A DNA stretch of 46,213 bases from Lederbergia sp. NSJ-179 (GTDB taxonomy: Bacteria > Bacillota > Bacilli > Bacillales > Bacillaceae_C), in NCBI RefSeq assembly GCF_022867885.1, contig NZ_JALIFP010000033.1:1-46213 (forward strand), written 5' to 3'. Both the position numbers and the translations under genes were made by a program. Shown one piece after another: positions 1 through 8,615 of this stretch; within the stretch, counting starts at the first letter, position 1; each line of letters opens with the position of its first letter. The notes below the pieces were generated by a model. That model was not told the DNA's origin and made no database searches. It was given only the letters and a program-made list of their open reading frames with translations.

Positions 1-95
1 AACTTTTTCATTATAACCACCTATTGGGTGAAATGACTAAATTCACCTTTTTTTGGTATTATACCTGATTCTAATAGACTTTGAGTGGTTTTTAG

Positions 96-263
96 AAAAA
101 AATTAGTCACGGATTCAGGACTTATTTAAGGAATTGGACATTCTCCGAAATTATAACATCTTTTGCACAACAAGGTTTTGTGATAAAAAAGATGTATGAA
201 GAGCCTCATAAGAGTAACCCAGATATCCCTGCTAACTATATGATCGTAGCAAAAAAACTTTGA
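96..263 (+). pseudogene. SAM-dependent methyltransferase, C-terminal remnant
   Basis: The frame ending at TGA 261-263 reads as the last ~50 residues of a class I SAM-dependent methyltransferase: an RNWTFSEIITSFAQQGF stretch, then a KMYEEPHKSNPDIPANY stretch, then MIVAKKL and stop. This order (a 'sdi..al...GF.i..l.E.p....p..pa...l.AkK' tail) is typical of UbiE-like methyltransferases. The frame is closed upstream by TAG at 93-95 and has no start codon or N-terminal SAM-binding motif, so only the tail survives. Its stop overlaps the frame of a Nudix remnant that follows immediately. The exact family is an inference from a short match. Confidence 0.5.
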
Positions 264-586
264 AGGAATATTAGGTCTTAAATTAGATGAATCACTGGAG
301 GAATGTTTAAAAAGGGAAATTTTAGAAGAAACAGGAATGGAAATATTTTCTTATGAAAGATTTGATATTTTTTCTGATCCGTCTAGAATTGTATCTTATC
401 CAGATGGAAATAAACTTAGAATAGTGACTATAGCATTTATTGTAAAAGATTTCGAAGTGGGTGGTTTAATACTTAGTGACGAATCATTGGACACATAAGC
501 ATATAATTGAATCTTATTTAGAAAGAGTAAGGTACAAAAATATTGGTTTTAAGAAGAAAAAGGTGAAACATGCGTTTTCTATATAA
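250..586 (+). pseudogene. Nudix hydrolase remnant, frameshifted
   Basis: One frame (250-498) contains a nearly complete Nudix box: E-x7-R-E-I-L-E-E-T-G around LDESLEECLKREILEETG, the Mg2+-binding helix of nucleoside-diphosphate-X hydrolases. It continues into the expected beta strands and stops at TAA 496-498. The C-terminal helix (HIIESYLERVRYKNIGF) continues in another frame from about 488 to the TAA at 584-586, so there is a frameshift near 490. There is no start codon, and the first Gly of the box is lost. It is a decayed gene abutting a methyltransferase tail. Confidence 0.6.
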
Positions 587-873
587 AACCTATAGGTATA
601 TTCTGTCCAAAGGCCCCAAACAAGTTGAGTCATTAAAATTTTATGCTAGATTACAATTTGAATAAGAGAGCTTTGGTTTGTACGCGCTCTCATTACTTGT
701 TGGAAATTGGAATAACAAAAAGGTGTAATTTTTGTATTGGGAATGCGTACAGGTACTTATATCACGGGTGTGCTTCAGTAAAATCATTCTTTTTAGTTGA
801 GATAACACAAAACTACAAAGCCTACCCTTATGACAAAGATTGTAAAAATGGGAATATAGGAGGGATTACAACA

Positions 874-1260
874 ATGGTTCTTAAACAACATCAAGAGGAG
901 GTTCTAAAAAAGATATTAAAAGTGTGTAATATTGAAGACTCTATAGTAGAAAGTAATTTTAAACAAGGCTATTTAGAAAAACTTGTTTGTAATCGAACAA
1001 CTAAAACATGGACGTTTCACGTAAGTAATTTAACTATTATCCCGTGTGAGGTTTACAAATTATGGAATAAAAACATAATGGTAAGATTTCCACATATTGA
1101 AAAGTGTGAAATCATTATTGATTTTGGAAAAGAAGTTGATATTAGCACTATTATTGATGAGTATTGGAATCTCCTTGAAGAATGGATTGAATCCAAAGGG
1201 AATCATTTGAAATTTTTGTTATCCCAACGACTGGGCTTTCTGTCAACCATAATAAAATAA
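874..1260 (+). pseudogene. PolC N-terminal domain fragment (5' part of a broken polC paralogue)
   Basis: An ATG at 874 follows a good ribosome binding site (AGGAGGG at ~859-865). The first ~100 codons resemble domain I of Gram-positive PolC: a short helical start, KTWTFHVSNLTIIPCEVY (compare B. subtilis KSWHFHFQFKSLLPFQIY) and a later IIDEYWNLLEEW. After about position 1190 the frame loses similarity and stops at 1260, while the PolC exonuclease continues in another frame from about 1203. The OB/KOW region and the first half of the PHP domain (about 310 residues in B. subtilis PolC) are missing at this junction. A longer in-frame extension upstream to 643 has no PolC similarity and no ribosome binding site and is not included. 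Confidence 0.6.
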
Positions 1261-1379
1261 TTGAAATAGGTGCAATCAAATGTAGAAGTGGAAAAGAAAT
1301 CGACAGGTTTTCAACTTTTGTAGATCCTCAAGAGAAAATACCCTATCATATTACTGAATTAACGAACATAACAGATCAG

Positions 1380-4256
1380 ATGGTTAAAGGCGCTCTAGAT
1401 ATAAAGGATGCCCTAGAAAAGTTTTTGGTGTTTATAGAGGATTCTGTATTAGTTGCTCACAACGCAAGTTTTGATATGGGATTTATTAGAAAACTAGCAA
1501 AGGAATTAAAGCACCAGGATATAAGGAATCCAGTCATTGATACCCTTGAATTTGCAAGGTTTCTATTTCCCGAAATGAAGAACCACCGATTAAATACACT
1601 AGCAAATAAATTTAAAGTTCCTCTAGACAATCATCATCGTGCCATTGATGATTCGATAGCATTGAGTAAGATTTTATTCTCTTTATTAATTGAAGCAAAA
1701 AAAAGGGGGATAACCAACCTAATTCAGCTAAATAGTTACTCAGGCCTAAATTTAACCAAGTCACGACCTTTTCATTGTTGTATATACGCCAAAGATCAAA
1801 CAGGGAAAAAAAACCTTTTCAAACTAGTATCCTTATCCCATACTAGATTCTTCAATAAAGTACCGTGCATACCAAAAAGTTTATTAAATACAGAAATTAG
1901 AAAAGGATTAATTATTTCTTCAGGTTGTGAAAAAGGAGAACTGTATGAAACAGCACTAAACAAAACACTAGAAGAGTTAGAAGCAATAGCTACTTTTTAC
2001 GATGTACTTGAAATACAACCTGCTGACAATTATATGCATTTAGTTGAACAAAAATTAGTTGCGAGCAAAAGACATTTAGAGGAAGCCATTCAAAGGATAT
2101 ATACCGTAGGTAAGAAATTAAATTTGCCTATAATTGCAACAGGGAATGTTCATTACTTACATAAGCATGATAAGCTCTGTAGGGATATTATTATCAATGG
2201 AATTACTGGTTTCAGTCCATTAAAGAATATAAAAAAACCAGATTTACATTTTAGAACTACACAGGAAATGTTGGAATTATTTTCACACCTAGGAGAAAAA
2301 GCAGCGTATGAAGTTGTGGTAAAAAATACTAATGAGTTAGCGGATGAGTTCGAAAATATAGAATTGTTCCCAGAAAAACCATTTTTCCCTGTTTTTAATG
2401 GTGCCGAAAAAGAAATAAGGGACACTTGCTATAAAACTGCGGTTTCTTTGTATGGAGATAAATTACCAAATATAGTGGTGGAAAGGCTTGAGAAAGAGCT
2501 AAAACCAATTATCGAATTTGGATTTGCAACGCTGTACCTGATATCGCAACGACTAGTTAAAAAATCAAAAAAAGACGGATATCTAGTTGGATCTCGTGGG
2601 TCTGTTGGTTCATCTGTAGTTGCTTTAATGCTCGATATTTCAGAGGTGAATCCATTACCTCCTCATTATATTTGTCCATCCTGTAAATATAGTGAGTGGT
2701 TTACTGATGGAAGTGTTAGTAGTGGATTTGATTTACCCAATAAAAATTGTCCCAAATGCAATGAAGCTTTGAAGATGGATGGACAAGATATTCCCTTTGA
2801 AACATTTCTAGGCTTTAAAGGAGATAAGGTGCCAGATATCGATTTGAATTTTTCGGGTGAGTATCAACCAGTTGCACATAATTATACTAAAGAACTCTTT
2901 GGGGAGAAAAATGTGTTTAAAGCAGGAACTGTTGGGACGGTAGCAGAAAAAACAGCTTTCGGATTGGTAAAAAAATTCGAAGAAACAAATGGACTGACGT
3001 GGAGAACTGCAGAGGTACTTCGCTTAGCTGATACTTGTACTGGCGTTAAAAGGAACACGGGTCAGCACCCAGGGGGAATAATTGTTGTTCCCAATTATAT
3101 TGAAGTGGAAGATATAACACCGGTTCAATTTCCAGCTGATGATGTAGATGCTGAATGGAAAACAACACATTTTGATTATCATGCCTTTGATGACAATCTT
3201 TTAAAGCTAGACATCCTTGGACATACCGATCCAACAATGATGAAAAAACTACATGATTTAACTAATATTAACCCTACTGAAATTGATATGAATGATAAAA
3301 AAGTGTTAAGTTTATTTAACTCACCAGATGCTCTAAATGTCACAGCAGAACAAATTAGGAGTGATGTCGGAGTATATGGAATTCCAGATTTTGGCTCTAG
3401 ATTTACGAGAAAAATGCTGAGTGAAACAAGACCCGAAAAATTCTCGGATCTAATTCAGATATCGGGACTTTCACATGGGACGGGAGTATGGCTTGGAAAT
3501 GCACAAGAGCTAATCAAAAATGGAACATGTACAATTTCAACAGTGATAGGTTGTCGAGATAATATCATGTTATATCTGATATACAACGGAATGGACTCTG
3601 CTCTTGCATTTAAAATTACTGAAAGTGTAAGACGTGGCAACGGGTTAACCGACGAATGGATAGAAGAAATGAAAAAAGTAGGAGTTCCTAATTGGTATAT
3701 ACAGTCTTGTCTAAAAATCGAGTACATGTTTCCGCGGGCACACGCAGCTGCATATTGTATTTCAGCGGTTCGTAGTGCTTTCTATAAACTCTATTATCCA
3801 ATTGAATTTTACAGCGCTATTTTTTCAGTGAATTATAATGGGAATTTTGATATTACAACGTGTTGTCAAGGTTATGATGCCATCTTAAATAAAATAATAG
3901 AAATTGAGAGCCAGGGTAATCAAATGACGGCTAAAGATAAAAATTCATTAGAAATGTTAGAGTTAGCATTAGAAATGACAGCACGTGGATTTCATTTTAA
4001 AAATATTGATTTGTATAAATCTGCAGCAACAAGTTTTGTTATTGATGATCATTCATTAATAGTCCCTTTTTCAGCCATTCAAGGTATTGGAGATAATGCA
4101 GCAAATAATATTGTCAATGCGACTAAGACAGGAGAAATTTTATCCATAGAAGATTTCCAAAATAAAGCAAAGATTTCAGCTACAGCTATACAAGCGTTAA
4201 AAGACTTAGGGTGTTTTCATGGAATACCAGAAACCAATCAATTGACCTTATTTTAA
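1380..4256 (+). CDS. Accessory PolC-type DNA polymerase III, N-terminally truncated
   Basis: This encodes most of a second PolC-like replicative polymerase alpha subunit (958 residues from ATG 1380; B. subtilis PolC has 1437). The similar frame is open back to 1191. Domains in order are: the DEDD exonuclease with motif II (VAHNASFDMGF) and motif III (NHHRAIDDS), the second half of PHP, the YLVGSRGSVGSS polymerase entry, a Zn site (CPSCK...CPKC), the palm aspartates PDIDLNFSGEYQ and KLDILGHTDPT, the fingers motif GVKRNTGQHPGG, and a C-terminal QLTLF close to the beta-clamp box. The exonuclease motif I D-x-E is gone: the sequence at 1212-1240 reads IFVIPTTGLS where VVFDVETTGLS is expected. The polymerase core looks intact. 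The housekeeping polC lies in another chromosomal neighbourhood in Bacillaceae, so this is probably an acquired or duplicated copy. Expression is uncertain because the natural 5' end is broken. Confidence 0.75.
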   Translation: MVKGALDIKDALEKFLVFIEDSVLVAHNASFDMGFIRKLAKELKHQDIRNPVIDTLEFARFLFPEMKNHRLNTLANKFKVPLDNHHRAIDDSIALSKILFSLLIEAKKRGITNLIQLNSYSGLNLTKSRPFHCCIYAKDQTGKKNLFKLVSLSHTRFFNKVPCIPKSLLNTEIRKGLIISSGCEKGELYETALNKTLEELEAIATFYDVLEIQPADNYMHLVEQKLVASKRHLEEAIQRIYTVGKKLNLPIIATGNVHYLHKHDKLCRDIIINGITGFSPLKNIKKPDLHFRTTQEMLELFSHLGEKAAYEVVVKNTNELADEFENIELFPEKPFFPVFNGAEKEIRDTCYKTAVSLYGDKLPNIVVERLEKELKPIIEFGFATLYLISQRLVKKSKKDGYLVGSRGSVGSSVVALMLDISEVNPLPPHYICPSCKYSEWFTDGSVSSGFDLPNKNCPKCNEALKMDGQDIPFETFLGFKGDKVPDIDLNFSGEYQPVAHNYTKELFGEKNVFKAGTVGTVAEKTAFGLVKKFEETNGLTWRTAEVLRLADTCTGVKRNTGQHPGGIIVVPNYIEVEDITPVQFPADDVDAEWKTTHFDYHAFDDNLLKLDILGHTDPTMMKKLHDLTNINPTEIDMNDKKVLSLFNSPDALNVTAEQIRSDVGVYGIPDFGSRFTRKMLSETRPEKFSDLIQISGLSHGTGVWLGNAQELIKNGTCTISTVIGCRDNIMLYLIYNGMDSALAFKITESVRRGNGLTDEWIEEMKKVGVPNWYIQSCLKIEYMFPRAHAAAYCISAVRSAFYKLYYPIEFYSAIFSVNYNGNFDITTCCQGYDAILNKIIEIESQGNQMTAKDKNSLEMLELALEMTARGFHFKNIDLYKSAATSFVIDDHSLIVPFSAIQGIGDNAANNIVNATKTGEILSIEDFQNKAKISATAIQALKDLGCFHGIPETNQLTLF

Positions 4257-4298
4257 ACTATAATGGTAGAAATACGAAGATGGTAGGGGGAATTTCTT

Positions 4299-5267
4299 TT
4301 GACAAATACAGACATTAAAATATTCGGTGGCAGTTCCGGAAAGTCTTTTGCGCAAAAAATGTGTGATTACATAGGAATTGAAATAGGGAAATCGGAAGTC
4401 CTTACATTTTCTGATGGCAATATTTTTGTGAAAATTAATGAAACGGTTCGAGATCATGATGTTTATCTTGTTCAACCAATTGGTCTAAAGCCCAATGATG
4501 AATTTACCGAAATTCTTTTTTGGATGGACGCTTTTAAAAGAGCGAGTGCAAACTCCGTAACGGCGATTATCCCTTATTTTGGTTATTCTAAAGGGGATAA
4601 AAAAGATGAGCCTCGAGTTTCGATCAGAGCAAGGGTTTGTGCCGAATGCATGGAGTTGGCTGGAGCGGATCGAATATTGACGATGGACTTACATAGTCCA
4701 CAAATTCAAGGTTTTTTCAAAAAGCCTGTGGATCATCTATTTGCACTTCCAATTCTTTGTGATTATGTCCAAAATATGAAAATAGAAGATTTAGTCGTCG
4801 TTTCGCCAGATGTTGGCTTTGCAAAAGTGGCAAGAAATTTTGCTACTACTTTACAAGTACCAGTTGCAATCGGTGATAAAATGAGGAAATCCCACGATGA
4901 AAAGGCAAAGGTCCTAGAGATTATCGGGGATGTAAAAGGAAAAAACGCACTGATTGTCGATGATTTTAGTATTTCAGGAGGTACATTAGTCGATTTAGCC
5001 AAAGGACTAAAGGAAAGAGGAGCGAACAAAATCTATGCTGCGTTATCCCATCTCATGCTTAGTAAAGCAGCAGTCGAAAAGCTGGAAAATAGTCCAATTG
5101 AATTGGTGATCGGCACAGACTCTGTTGAGAACAAAGCAACCCTTTCTAAGAAAATTAGAACGATTTCGGTAGCGCCATTATTTGCAGAGGCCGTTGTTAG
5201 AATTCATAACCGGGAATCGATTAGTTCTTTGTTTGATACCACTCCCCACAAATTTAATAGAAAATAA
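4299..5267 (+). CDS. Ribose-phosphate pyrophosphokinase-like protein (PRPP synthetase paralogue)
   Basis: This 322-residue protein has the full length and order of class I PRPP synthetases: FSDGNIFVKINETVR, IPYFGYS, MDLHSPQIQGFF with the catalytic His, VVSPDVG, and the PRPP loop VDDFSISGGT. PRPP synthetase makes PRPP from ribose-5-phosphate and ATP for nucleotide, His, Trp and NAD synthesis. Several conserved places are altered. The ATP-binding flag YARQDRK is YSKGDKK, the PDHGGVTRAR segment is PDVGFAKVAR, and the loop DTAGT is ISGGT. It is therefore a paralogue whose substrate or regulation may differ; the housekeeping prs is normally next to glmU. The start is TTG 4299 behind TAGGGGG (4284-4290). 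It follows the PolC-like gene by 42 bases in the same direction. Confidence 0.8.
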   Translation: MTNTDIKIFGGSSGKSFAQKMCDYIGIEIGKSEVLTFSDGNIFVKINETVRDHDVYLVQPIGLKPNDEFTEILFWMDAFKRASANSVTAIIPYFGYSKGDKKDEPRVSIRARVCAECMELAGADRILTMDLHSPQIQGFFKKPVDHLFALPILCDYVQNMKIEDLVVVSPDVGFAKVARNFATTLQVPVAIGDKMRKSHDEKAKVLEIIGDVKGKNALIVDDFSISGGTLVDLAKGLKERGANKIYAALSHLMLSKAAVEKLENSPIELVIGTDSVENKATLSKKIRTISVAPLFAEAVVRIHNRESISSLFDTTPHKFNRK

Positions 5268-5311
5268 ACCGCCCTTCCAGCCCGACATCCGAATTTTTGC
5301 TAAAACTCCGC

Positions 5312-5340
5312 TTGCTATTATGTATATTTTTGATTACAAT
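5312..5340 (+). promoter_or_regulatory. Putative SigA promoter of the leuS T-box leader
   Basis: A -35-like TTGCTA (5312-5317) and a -10-like TACAAT (5335-5340) are separated by exactly 17 bases. Transcription would start near 5347, just upstream of the T-box stem I. This is a sequence-only prediction, but its position fits the leader. Confidence 0.5.
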
Positions 5341-5369
5341 TGGAAATATCTTATTGAATATAGTCGAAA

Positions 5370-5612
5370 CGTGAACAAAGGATTAGTAATGATCTCAAAC
5401 TGTAAAGAGAGTTGGCGGTTGGTGCAAGCCAATCAGAATGAATCATGAACTCGCCTTTTAGTTGTATGAATGAATCAATCAATGTAGTAGTTCATACCGT
5501 TTTCCGCGTTAAGGATCATGAAAGTGAATGCAGTTTGCATTAATGTGGGTGGTACCGCGGGAGTGTAAAGTCTCTCGTCCCAAGGGGTTTCTTTGGGATG
5601 GGGGACTTTTTT
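5370..5612 (+). promoter_or_regulatory. T-box leader of leuS (tRNA-Leu sensing antiterminator)
   Basis: The leader has the order expected of a T-box riboswitch. A stem I region begins around GAACAAAGGATTAGTAATGA and includes GAGAGTTGGCGG. The specifier context GAACTCGCC places the Leu codon CTC at 5450-5452. The conserved T-box core TGGGTGGTACCGCG lies at about 5545-5559, and an intrinsic terminator follows. Uncharged tRNA-Leu would bind the specifier and the T-box core and favour the antiterminator, inducing leuS. The specifier matches the downstream gene, which supports the assignment. Confidence 0.93.
5570..5612 (+). terminator. T-box regulated intrinsic terminator before leuS
   Basis: GTCTCTCGTCCCAAgg pairs with TTTGGGATGGGGGAC, followed by six T residues. 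This is the terminator alternative of the leuS T-box, 39 bases before the leuS start codon. Confidence 0.85.
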
Positions 5613-5650
5613 ATATAAGGAAGAGTTTATGCTCGATTGGAGGAAAGAAC

Positions 5651-8065
5651 ATGACTTTTAATCATAAAGAATTAGAGAAAAAGTGGCAAATGTATTGGGA
5701 AAAGAATAAAACGTTTCAAACAGATACTCATCGGGACGGGAAGAAATTTTATGCATTGGATATGTTCCCGTATCCATCAGGAGCCGGACTTCATGTTGGG
5801 CACCCGGAAGGATATACAGCGACCGATATTTTATCACGGATGAAGCGGATGCAAGGCTATAATGTCCTCCATCCGATGGGCTGGGATGCATTCGGTTTAC
5901 CGGCTGAACAATATGCTTTAGATACGGGAAATGATCCGTCTGAATTTACCCAGCATAATATTGAAACCTTTAAAAGGCAGATTCAAGAACTTGGTTTTTC
6001 CTATGATTGGGATCGGGAAATTAACACAACAGATCCCCATTACTACAAATGGACCCAATGGATCTTTTTGAAATTATTTGAAAAAGGTCTTGCGTATGTC
6101 GATGAGGTCCCGGTTAATTGGTGTCCGGCACTTGGCACTGTTTTAGCGAATGAAGAAGTGATTGATGGAAAAAGTGAACGCGGTGGACATCCGGTCGAAC
6201 GGCGTCCAATGAAGCAATGGATGTTGAAAATCACAGAATATGCGGATCGCTTATTAGATGATCTAGAGGAGTTAGATTGGCCAGAAAACATTAAAGATAT
6301 GCAGCGCAATTGGATCGGTCGTTCAGAAGGGGCAGAGGTTACCTTTAAGATTGCTCATTTCGCTGAGTCGTTCACAGTCTTTACGACCCGACCAGATACA
6401 TTGTTCGGTGCCTCCTATGCTGTCTTAGCTCCAGAGCACCCCTTCGTGGAAAAAATCACAACAACGGAGCAGAAGCAAGCAGTGGAGACGTATATTCAGA
6501 AAATCAAAGCCAAAAGTGATTTGGAAAGAACCGATTTAGCCAAAGAAAAAACAGGTGTTTTTACAGGGGCTTATGCGATTAACCCTGTCAATGGTAAGCA
6601 AATTCCGATTTGGATTGCCGATTATGTCTTGATGTCTTACGGAACGGGTGCGATTATGGCCGTCCCAGCGCACGATGAGCGAGATTATGAATTTGCCAAA
6701 ACATTCGGCTTAGAGATTATCGAAGTCGTTTCAGGTGGAGATGTGGCGAAGGAAGCATATACCAGTGATGGCAAGCATGTCAATTCGGAATTCCTTAATG
6801 GGTTAGGAAAGGAAGAAGCCATTTCTAAAATGATCGAATGGCTTGAAAAAGAAGGCGTTGGCACGAAAAAAGTCACCTACCGTCTTCGGGATTGGCTCTT
6901 TAGTCGCCAACGTTATTGGGGCGAACCGATTCCGATTATTCATTGGGAGGATGGGACAATGACAGGTGTCCCTGAAGACGAATTACCGCTTATTCTACCG
7001 AAAACCGATGAAATTAAACCATCGGGTACAGGAGAGTCGCCTTTAGCAAATATTTCGGATTGGTTGCATGTTGTGGATCCAGAAACAGGCAAGAAAGGGC
7101 GCAGAGAGACGAATATCATGCCACAATGGGCAGGTAGCAGTTGGTATTATTTACGTTATATTGATCCTCATAATGATCAGGTATTGGCTGATCCGAAATT
7201 ATTGGAAAAATGGCTCCCCGTTGATATGTATATCGGTGGCCAGGAGCATGCCGTCCTACACCTACTCTATGCACGTTTCTGGCATAAATTTTTATACGAT
7301 CTTGGGATTGTTCCAACAAAAGAGCCTTTCCAAAAATTGTATAACCAAGGAATGATTTTAGGGGAAAATCATGAGAAAATGAGTAAATCGAAAGGCAATG
7401 TCGTCAATCCTGATGAAGTGATCGAGAGTCATGGTGCCGATACATTGCGCTTGTATGAAATGTTTATGGGACCATTGGATGCTTCGATTTCTTGGTCTAC
7501 GACAGGTCTTGATGGATCACGTCGCTTCCTTGATCGTGTCTGGCGTCTATTGATCCAAGATGATGGTACACTCTCTGATAAGATCCAGGATACAACTGGG
7601 GGCGACCTTGAAAAAGTCTACCATCAAACCGTTAAAAAAGTAACAAGTGATTATGAGCAACTGCATTTTAATACAGGCATTTCCCAATTAATGGTGTTCA
7701 TTAATGAAGGCTATAAAGCAGAGGTTTTACCAAAAGCATATGTAGAAGGCTTTATTAAAATGTTGGCACCGATTTGCCCACATATTGCCGAGGAAATTTG
7801 GGAGAAACTAGGCCATACAGAGACGATCACCTATGAAAAATGGCCGGAATATGACGAAGGAAAACTCGTGGATAATGAGGTTGAGATTGTCGTTCAGTTG
7901 AATGGAAAAGTGCGCGCCAAACTAAAGGTTCCCCGTGACGCTTCCCGCGAGGAACTGGAACAATTGGCCTTGAAGGATGAAAAAGTTAAACAACAATTAG
8001 CCGATAAAACAATTCGTAAAGTGATTGCCATTCCAGGCAAACTTGTCAATATTGTGGCGAATTAA
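5651..8065 (+). CDS. leuS: Leucyl-tRNA synthetase
   Basis: This class I aminoacyl-tRNA synthetase charges tRNA-Leu in the cytoplasm. The 804-residue product has the usual length for Bacillus LeuS. It has the HIGH-type signature in [17 protein letters not shown], the CP1 editing domain with [12 protein letters not shown] and [17 protein letters not shown], and the KMSKS loop in [18 protein letters not shown]. It ends with the C-terminal domain ([11 protein letters not shown]). The start at 5651 is chosen because GGAGGA at 5639-5644 precedes it and the protein then begins [12 protein letters not shown] like known LeuS. An in-frame extension to 5528 runs through the T-box core and terminator and cannot be translated sensibly. 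Regulation is by the T-box upstream, and an intrinsic terminator follows. Confidence 0.98.
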   Translation: MTFNHKELEKKWQMYWEKNKTFQTDTHRDGKKFYALDMFPYPSGAGLHVGHPEGYTATDILSRMKRMQGYNVLHPMGWDAFGLPAEQYALDTGNDPSEFTQHNIETFKRQIQELGFSYDWDREINTTDPHYYKWTQWIFLKLFEKGLAYVDEVPVNWCPALGTVLANEEVIDGKSERGGHPVERRPMKQWMLKITEYADRLLDDLEELDWPENIKDMQRNWIGRSEGAEVTFKIAHFAESFTVFTTRPDTLFGASYAVLAPEHPFVEKITTTEQKQAVETYIQKIKAKSDLERTDLAKEKTGVFTGAYAINPVNGKQIPIWIADYVLMSYGTGAIMAVPAHDERDYEFAKTFGLEIIEVVSGGDVAKEAYTSDGKHVNSEFLNGLGKEEAISKMIEWLEKEGVGTKKVTYRLRDWLFSRQRYWGEPIPIIHWEDGTMTGVPEDELPLILPKTDEIKPSGTGESPLANISDWLHVVDPETGKKGRRETNIMPQWAGSSWYYLRYIDPHNDQVLADPKLLEKWLPVDMYIGGQEHAVLHLLYARFWHKFLYDLGIVPTKEPFQKLYNQGMILGENHEKMSKSKGNVVNPDEVIESHGADTLRLYEMFMGPLDASISWSTTGLDGSRRFLDRVWRLLIQDDGTLSDKIQDTTGGDLEKVYHQTVKKVTSDYEQLHFNTGISQLMVFINEGYKAEVLPKAYVEGFIKMLAPICPHIAEEIWEKLGHTETITYEKWPEYDEGKLVDNEVEIVVQLNGKVRAKLKVPRDASREELEQLALKDEKVKQQLADKTIRKVIAIPGKLVNIVAN

Positions 8066-8073
8066 AGGGAGGT

Positions 8074-8108
8074 CCCATCCATCGGGAAATCGATGGGTGG
8101 GGTTTTTT
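8074..8108 (+). terminator. Intrinsic terminator of leuS
   Basis: CCCATCCATCG (8074-8084) pairs with CGATGGGTGGG (8091-8101) around a GGAAAT loop, followed by TTTTTT at 8103-8108. It lies 8 bases after the leuS stop. Confidence 0.9.
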
Positions 8109-8190
8109 CGAATAAAGCCCATTCATTTGACTAACAGAAGACGCGAATAGATAATAGAGGATAATCAATTCATTTCGAAAGGAAGATTAG

Positions 8191-8508
8191 ATGAGTGAAA
8201 TAAAAACGATTACCCCAGAAGAGCTACAGCAAGGACTGGAAGCAGGGGAAAAATATAATTTAGTCGATGTCCGTGAAGATGAGGAAGTAGCAGAAGGTAT
8301 GATTTCAGGAGCCGTTCATATTCCAATGGGGCAAATTCCAGAGCACCTCGACCACTTTGATCCAGATCAAGAATATATTCTTATTTGCCGTTCAAGTGGA
8401 CGAAGTGGCAGAACATGTGAATATTTGAATGAACTTGGCTACAAAGTTACAAATATGGTTGGCGGCATGTTGAAATGGCAAGGGGAAACAACGCCAAAGG
8501 AAAAATAA
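8191..8508 (+). CDS. ytwF: Rhodanese-like sulfurtransferase (YtwF)
   Basis: This is a 105-residue single-domain rhodanese. The domain shows NLVDVREDEEVAEGMISGAVHIPMG, then the active-site loop CRSSGRS with the persulfide-forming Cys, and GYKVTNMVGGMLKW at the end. Such proteins carry sulfane sulfur between donors and acceptors; the physiological partner is unknown. The ATG at 8191 follows GAAAGGAAG. Position after leuS and before the ytfP-ytgP genes matches B. subtilis ytwF. A long tandem-repeat array begins 108 bases downstream. Confidence 0.9.
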   Translation: MSEIKTITPEELQQGLEAGEKYNLVDVREDEEVAEGMISGAVHIPMGQIPEHLDHFDPDQEYILICRSSGRSGRTCEYLNELGYKVTNMVGGMLKWQGETTPKEK

Positions 8509-8615
8509 TAGGTTGACTGAAAGAAAAATCTAGAAAATGGAGAAGGCATTACCACGTAGTGTCAGTTCTAAGGAGTAAATATTTTTCGGGCTACATTTTG
8601 CGTTTTTAGAGATGA

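Noticed and set aside
643-873. N-terminal extension of the PolC-domain fragment
   Set aside because: No PolC similarity and no ribosome binding site; AGGAGGG marks ATG 874 instead.
4299-5267. A complete NAD-reconstitution (NARP-type) defence system
   Set aside because: Only the PRPP-synthetase-like gene is present; no nicotinamide-using transferase partner was found, and the Nudix gene nearby is broken.
5528-5650. Longer LeuS start giving 845 residues
   Set aside because: The extension reads through the T-box core and terminator; the ATG at 5651 has a ribosome binding site and gives the family length.
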